A stretch of 64,000 nucleotides of DNA from CAVVIG01 sp050249955 (lineage in GTDB: Bacteria > Acidobacteriota > Vicinamibacteria > Vicinamibacterales > CAVVIG01): positions 372,001-436,000 of the forward strand of contig JBFWPN010000004.1 in the NCBI GenBank assembly GCA_050249955.1, read 5' to 3'. The position numbers and the translations under genes are program-made. The notes beneath the pieces are model-generated. The model had not been told where the DNA came from. It saw nothing but the letters and a program-made list of their open reading frames with translations, and ran no database searches. How positions within the stretch are numbered: the first letter of the stretch is position 1; the number at the start of each line of letters is the position of its first letter. This document shows, one piece after another, positions 60,913-64,000 of the stretch.

Positions 60913-61036
60913 GATAAAGTCCGCACATGATAGCGTGCCTCGCCGGCTTTATGGTTTCCGTGCAAACTGTGGGCGACCATCCTGCGCAGGAGAGGCACGC
61001 CAGGCATGGTCGGGGAGTCCGGAACGCACCGAATGA

Positions 61037-61087
61037 AAGTGGTCGGGGCGACTGGATTCGAACCAGCGACCCCCTGCGCCCAAGGCA
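61037..61087 (-). repeat. Distal attachment-site copy: 3' fragment of tRNA-Pro
   Basis: 51 bases identical to 63759-63809. They cover CCA, acceptor 3' strand, T arm, variable loop and the 3' half of the anticodon arm of tRNA-Pro. The 5' half is absent, so it cannot be a functional tRNA. It marks the far edge of the inserted element. Confidence 0.9.
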
Positions 61088-61222
61088 TGCTCCGGCGGTG
61101 ACGCGAAGCCGTTGTGTCCGAGTGATTTGCGGTCGCGGCGAGTTCGTGTGGCCACTTCTGTGACCGCTTTGGTGGCGAGACCTCGCGACTCACGGAGACA
61201 TGGCGCAACGTGGACGACATCG

Positions 61223-62140
61223 TCACCGTCCCAAGCCGTTGTCCAGCGCATCAGCGAGGGCCCTGAAGCGCTCCGGCTGCTTGCGCTCCAGCTCCTGCAG
61301 ATTCTGTAGCCTCCACCGGATGGCGGGCAGCTCCTCCAGGTGGGGAATGCCCAAGAGCGACCAGTTCGGTCGTGCCCGAACCAGCGTACGCAAGAACTCG
61401 CGCTCATCCGCGTCGAGGGCAGTCGGCAATTCGGCGAACAACCGAGCCCTGGCGGCGAGCAGCGACTCGAGTGTCACCGGCTCGGTGGTCATGCCAACGA
61501 ATCCTCCCTCGTAGGCGAGCGCGACATCCTTACGCTGCGGGAACAGCACTTCGTGCAGCGTGCGGTTGTGGCTGGCGAGGTACACCACGAACGCGCGCCG
61601 GATGCCAGGCGTAATGCCACCGTGCTCGAACAGCTGCATCACGTCGAAGAGGTCACGCGGATGCTGCCTGTCCATCGCGGCGACGAGCTTGCCGCCGTAG
61701 ACCTCCTCGGTGGCCAGCAGCGGGACCTCGACATCTGCCAGAAGAGCGTCACTGGCAGCTGGCGTGAGCGATCGCGCCTGCACCGGGCGGATGGTGCCGC
61801 GAATGACCGTGTTGACCTCCACCTTCACCACGAGGTCGTCGCGCTGGACGAGGAGCTTCGTCTCACCCATGTCGGCTGCGGACAGTGCCTGCACCTTGAA
61901 GCCGCGCTTGCTGAGGCTGTTGCGAGCTTCTTGCAGTGCCTCGTTGATCCCAGCGAGCGCCTCGGCGCGGCCAAGCTGGTGGTCCGTGAACACCAGATCG
62001 AGGTCGACCGACAGGCGAGGCATCTCGCGAAGGAACAGGTTGATCGCTGTGCCGCCCTTCAGTGCGAACTGTCCGCTGGCGAAGACCGTGGGCGCGATCT
62101 CCGTCAGGAGACGTGCCGTGGCGAGGTACTTCGGGTCCAT
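61223..62140 (-). CDS. AbiEii-type nucleotidyltransferase toxin
   Basis: 305 residues of the AbiEii/AbiGii (DUF1814) family. Motifs are present: FALKGGTAINLF, SVDLDLVFTD for the metal-binding acidic pair, KVEVN, and QHPRDLFDVMQL with the family Asp. AbiEii toxins are nucleotidyltransferases that block growth, for example by modifying tRNA 3' ends, and act in abortive phage infection when freed from AbiEi control. It starts three bases after the AbiEi-like gene. The family assignment is firm; target unknown. Confidence 0.9.
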   Translation of the reverse strand: MDPKYLATARLLTEIAPTVFASGQFALKGGTAINLFLREMPRLSVDLDLVFTDHQLGRAEALAGINEALQEARNSLSKRGFKVQALSAADMGETKLLVQRDDLVVKVEVNTVIRGTIRPVQARSLTPAASDALLADVEVPLLATEEVYGGKLVAAMDRQHPRDLFDVMQLFEHGGITPGIRRAFVVYLASHNRTLHEVLFPQRKDVALAYEGGFVGMTTEPVTLESLLAARARLFAELPTALDADEREFLRTLVRARPNWSLLGIPHLEELPAIRWRLQNLQELERKQPERFRALADALDNGLGR

Positions 62141-62143
62141 GCG

Positions 62144-62866
62144 CTACCTGCCCAACACCAGAAGACCTTCTTTGGTCCGACCCACCCAGCGCTTTCCGCT
62201 GCCAGCCGGAAGCTGCGCCTGATCGAGTTTCGATGCCCACGACAAGCCCAGCTCCCGGCCGAGGGTCAGGCATAGCCGAACGGTCTTCACCTGCTTGCAG
62301 TGCGACAGCAGTTCCTGAAGGACGCTGGCCCGAAGTGACGTTGTGGCCTCGACGAGAGAGCGAGCCTCGTCGAGCGGCTGACCGACGCCGACGTCGCTGA
62401 GGAGTTCGAGCAGGGCGCGTTCCGGATCTGACACCAGCGGCGCGTCGGACTGCCGGCGAAGCGGCGACACCCGCCTCGGCTTGTCCGTCGGCTCCTCGAA
62501 CAAGCGGAGGCGCTTGTAGCGACTCGGGAACGTCTTGGCGAACCAGGGGGGCAGGACGGCGGTGTCCCAGCCGTAGAGTCGCAGTTCAGGGCGGACCGCC
62601 ACGTTGTGACGGACCCCGTGCCAGTCCAAGGCGGTCTTGCCCCCGACGTGGAAGCCGGCAAACCGCCGTTCGAGGAGGCGGAGGCTGGCGTGCAGGTCGA
62701 GCGGGGTGTCCGGCCGCGCATATACACCCCGGCCCAGCCGTTTGAGCCAGCCCGCCCGGGCATAGTGGACCGCGAGGTCAGCAGAGACGCCCAGTCCGGC
62801 CAGCTCCGCTGATGTCACGGGCTGGCCGGGGCGGACCCCGGCGTACAGGTCGTTTAGCTTGCTCAT
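62144..62866 (-). CDS. AbiEi-type transcriptional antitoxin
   Basis: 240 residues. The N-terminal winged-helix part (VTSAELAGLGVSADLAVHYARAGWLKRLGRGVYAR) and a C-terminal domain with the family pattern GGKTALDWHGV, SDPERALLELLSDV match AbiEi antitoxins. These act as type IV antitoxins and repress their own promoter by binding inverted repeats, which are seen just upstream. It is the first gene of the two-gene unit. Confidence 0.88.
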   Translation of the reverse strand: MSKLNDLYAGVRPGQPVTSAELAGLGVSADLAVHYARAGWLKRLGRGVYARPDTPLDLHASLRLLERRFAGFHVGGKTALDWHGVRHNVAVRPELRLYGWDTAVLPPWFAKTFPSRYKRLRLFEEPTDKPRRVSPLRRQSDAPLVSDPERALLELLSDVGVGQPLDEARSLVEATTSLRASVLQELLSHCKQVKTVRLCLTLGRELGLSWASKLDQAQLPAGSGKRWVGRTKEGLLVLGR

Positions 62867-62880
62867 TCTTGTGTAGCCTG

Positions 62881-62896
62881 ACTACGATTACGTAGT
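62881..62896. repeat. Inverted repeat in the AbiE promoter (proximal)
   Basis: ACTACG-ATTA-CGTAGT, perfect 6-bp arms, 15 bases upstream of the AbiEi start and just downstream of the -10 hexamer. A likely AbiEi binding site. The same TACG core recurs in the distal repeat. Confidence 0.55.
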
Positions 62897-62898
62897 TC

Positions 62899-62927
62899 AG
62901 TCTAAACACAGTGTTTCGATAGGTCAA
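62899..62927 (-). promoter_or_regulatory. AbiE operon promoter
   Basis: On the minus strand TTGACC, 17 bases, TAGACT: five and four of six matches to sigma-70 consensus at ideal spacing. The spacer contains the palindrome AAACACAGTGTTT (62904-62916). Inverted repeats flank the promoter on both sides, as expected for negative autoregulation by AbiEi. Confidence 0.72.
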
Positions 62928-62930
62928 TAT

Positions 62931-62951
62931 AGTCGTAGTATGGCTACGACT
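62931..62951. repeat. Inverted repeat in the AbiE promoter (distal)
   Basis: AGTCGTAG-TATGG-CTACGACT, perfect 8-bp arms, immediately upstream of the -35 hexamer. Shares its arm sequence with the proximal repeat, consistent with two AbiEi sites around the promoter. Confidence 0.55.
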
Positions 62952-63069
62952 ATCTTGAACATTCGAAGCATGGGCCCACGCGTTCACGCCGGCCGCAGCC
63001 GGCCTCGCCGTGGCATCCGGACCACGTTCCCCTCGCCCCTGGGTGCGACCGGAATCCGCACCGGCTGGG

Positions 63070-63400
63070 GTGCCGAACGTGTGGCGCAGTGCGTGCGGGC
63101 TGAGTGTGGGAATCTTCGCCCGCCCGCAGCCCTCGGCCAGCACCTCCCGCAATCGCTGCGGGTTCTGCGTCCACAACCGGCGCTCGTCGTCGAGCTGTTC
63201 CTCGAGCGTTGCCTTCGCGTCCGGCTGCATCGGGACGTCCCGCTCCTTGCGGAACTTGCCGGTGACGTGCACCGTGCCGCGCGTTCAGTCGATGTCACTC
63301 GGCTGTCTATGCCGCGGATCTGGTCCAGACGGCAGCCGGTGCCGAGCGCGAAGTGACGAACCGCTGGGCGCGAGGAGGGGAGAAACGCGTGCTCGCCGAT
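63070..63400 (-). pseudogene. Tyrosine-type integrase remnant, frameshifted
   Basis: Two frames on the minus strand give parts of one integrase. One has FALGTGCRLDQIRGID, like the start of the catalytic domain. The other, from about 63272, has VTGKFRKERDVPM, then LSPHALRHTFGT, the HxxR box II of tyrosine recombinases. A frameshift near 63270 separates them, and sequence after box II does not contain the expected final His and Tyr. It is probably the relic of the integrase that placed this element at tRNA-Pro. Confidence 0.72.
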
Positions 63401-63758
63401 GAGCGCTCAGCGACCGCGGGTGGCGCCGGACGGGGCCGCCCCGCTTGGCGCACAGCCCTCGCCCGTGACGAGTGCACTTGGGCGAGCACCGGACTGTCCG
63501 GCGACAGGACCCGCGAGCGACCTGCGCGATCGACGTGGCCGGGAATCGCCGTTGCTGTCCAGGTGCGGTCGCTTTCGGCGGCGCGACTCCACGAAGGCCG
63601 TCCGTTTGCATCACTTAGCGGCCATCTGGGTGTGGCCACTTTTGTGCCCAAACCGCCGCGAAAACGGGGTTCTGGGGGCGAGCAATGGCAAACCGCACCA
63701 CGCGCGCTGTTCCGCGCGAAGTGCCTCTTTTCGGAATGTATTTGGTGATTTCTTCGAG
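63401..63758. other. Non-coding or decayed segment inside the element
   Basis: Open frames exist on both strands but none shows a recognisable domain. The segment may be the eroded N-terminal part of the integrase. A phrase GTGTGGCCACTTTTGTG near 63631 resembles GTGTGGCCACTTCTGTG near 61147 at the other end of the element. Nothing else was seen. Confidence 0.4.
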
Positions 63759-63809
63759 AAGTGGTCGGGGCGACTGGATTCGAACCAGCGACCCCCTGCG
63801 CCCAAGGCA
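63759..63809 (-). repeat. Proximal attachment-site copy within tRNA-Pro
   Basis: 51 bases identical to 61037-61087, here part of the intact tRNA gene plus three bases past the CCA. It marks the tRNA side of the element. Confidence 0.9.
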
Positions 63810-63838
63810 GGTGCGCTACCAGGCTGCGCTACGCCCCG
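63762..63838 (-). tRNA. tRNA-Pro (anticodon TGG)
   Basis: 77 bases including an encoded CCA. Acceptor stem CGGGGCG / CGCCCCG, D arm GCGC...GCGC, anticodon stem CCTGC / GCAGG with loop CTTGGGC (anticodon TGG), T arm CTGG-TTCGAAT-CCAG. All stems pair and no intron is needed. It is the insertion site of the neighbouring element, whose integration preserved the gene. Confidence 0.95.
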
Positions 63839-63967
63839 ACCCACGCCGCGGCAGGTGCCGCAGCAGCCTCACATTGTAACCCAGCGACCGCAGCGGTCGT
63901 GGACGTGACACGGAAGCCGACCCGGCCCTGAGCCCGTAGCCCGAAGCCCCGAGCCCGGAGTCCGAAG

Positions 63968-64000
63968 CTAGAACATGTCCTCGAACACCCGGTAGTGATC
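63968..64000 (-). CDS. C-terminal end of a gene running out of the window
   Basis: On the minus strand the last eleven codons read DHYRVFEDMF and TAG. Too short to name. The 130 bases before the tRNA contain repeated GAGCCCG/GAAGCCC words and no gene. Confidence 0.35.
   Translation of the reverse strand, partial: DHYRVFEDMF

Larger units (their letters stand above)
61037..63809. mobile_element. Small decayed integrative element inserted at tRNA-Pro
   Basis: A 2.8-kb segment bounded by a perfect 51-bp direct repeat. One copy is the 3' part of an intact tRNA-Pro gene, the other an isolated fragment. The element lies on the 3' side of the tRNA, the layout left by tyrosine integrases that use a tRNA 3' end as attachment site. 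Inside are an AbiE toxin-antitoxin pair and a broken integrase. The integrase damage suggests it can no longer move by itself. Confidence 0.82.

Noticed and set aside
61037..61087. A second tRNA gene
   Set aside because: Only the 3' half is present; the D arm, 5' acceptor strand and 5' anticodon arm are missing. It is the attachment-site duplicate.
63611..63844. Minus-strand frame with a GAGGRWFESSRPDHF motif
   Set aside because: That motif is the common mistranslation of a tRNA gene; it coincides with tRNA-Pro.

Overview
The window is GC-rich throughout and comes from a Gram-negative bacterium: it has TonB-dependent outer-membrane receptors, an OprP-type porin, lipoproteins, and periplasmic Sco and PCu(A)C copper chaperones. 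Receptors with an N-terminal carboxypeptidase-regulatory-like domain, NHL propellers, a c-type cytochrome/copper-monooxygenase protein and a very dense signalling gene set suggest Acidobacteriota, class Vicinamibacteria (Luteitalea-like). That assignment is inference from gene content, with no 16S or marker gene in the window.

Region 1 (1-13459) is a redox and copper region: the C-terminus of a di-haem peroxidase, a small membrane protein, a TonB receptor, a secreted DJ-1/PfpI protein with EF-hand-like motifs, a VKOR-thioredoxin fusion, a His/Met-rich lipoprotein beside a Met-rich putative copper receptor, a secreted methyltransferase, and a five-gene run (lipoprotein, cytochrome c, PCu(A)C, Sco, CopD). 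Region 2 (13483-19297) holds a LytS/LytTR two-component pair, an outer-membrane barrel, a dihydroorotate-dehydrogenase-like flavoprotein, a 39-residue basic protein, a VOC protein and a secreted three-repeat protein. Region 3 (19408-24095) encodes a cytochrome c fused to a PHM-like dicopper monooxygenase, a secreted unknown, and two NHL propellers, one retaining the catalytic residues of peptidyl-hydroxyglycine lyase (PAL). Together these resemble a split bacterial counterpart of the peptide-amidating enzyme PAM.

Region 4 (24233-38035) is a run of tightly packed minus-strand signalling genes: Hpt, REC-REC-CheX, CheA with an extra CheW domain, CheW, a cytoplasmic MCP with an N-terminal truncated haemoglobin, a glutamyl-tRNA reductase (HemA), CheY, CheB, CheR, CheX, a PAS histidine kinase and a LuxR-type regulator. 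HemA overlaps both the MCP and CheY by four bases. No flagellar gene is present, so the output of the pathway is open. Region 5 (38171-57272) is dominated by c-di-GMP signalling: two paralogous EAL-HDOD/GGDEF cassettes, a third diguanylate cyclase, a PilZ protein, two kinases and a regulator. Between them lie an aldo/keto reductase, a large secreted propeller/Fn3-repeat protein, ribA, a renalase-like flavoprotein and a third TonB receptor.

Region 6 (57260-60912) has a TusA/DsrE2 sulfur-carrier pair, a SnoaL-like protein, a beta-carbonic anhydrase and a phosphate-type porin. Region 7 (61037-63838) is a 2.7-kb element inserted at the 3' end of tRNA-Pro(TGG). It is bounded by a perfect 51-bp direct repeat and carries an AbiEi/AbiEii toxin-antitoxin pair with a clear promoter and inverted repeats, plus a decayed tyrosine integrase.
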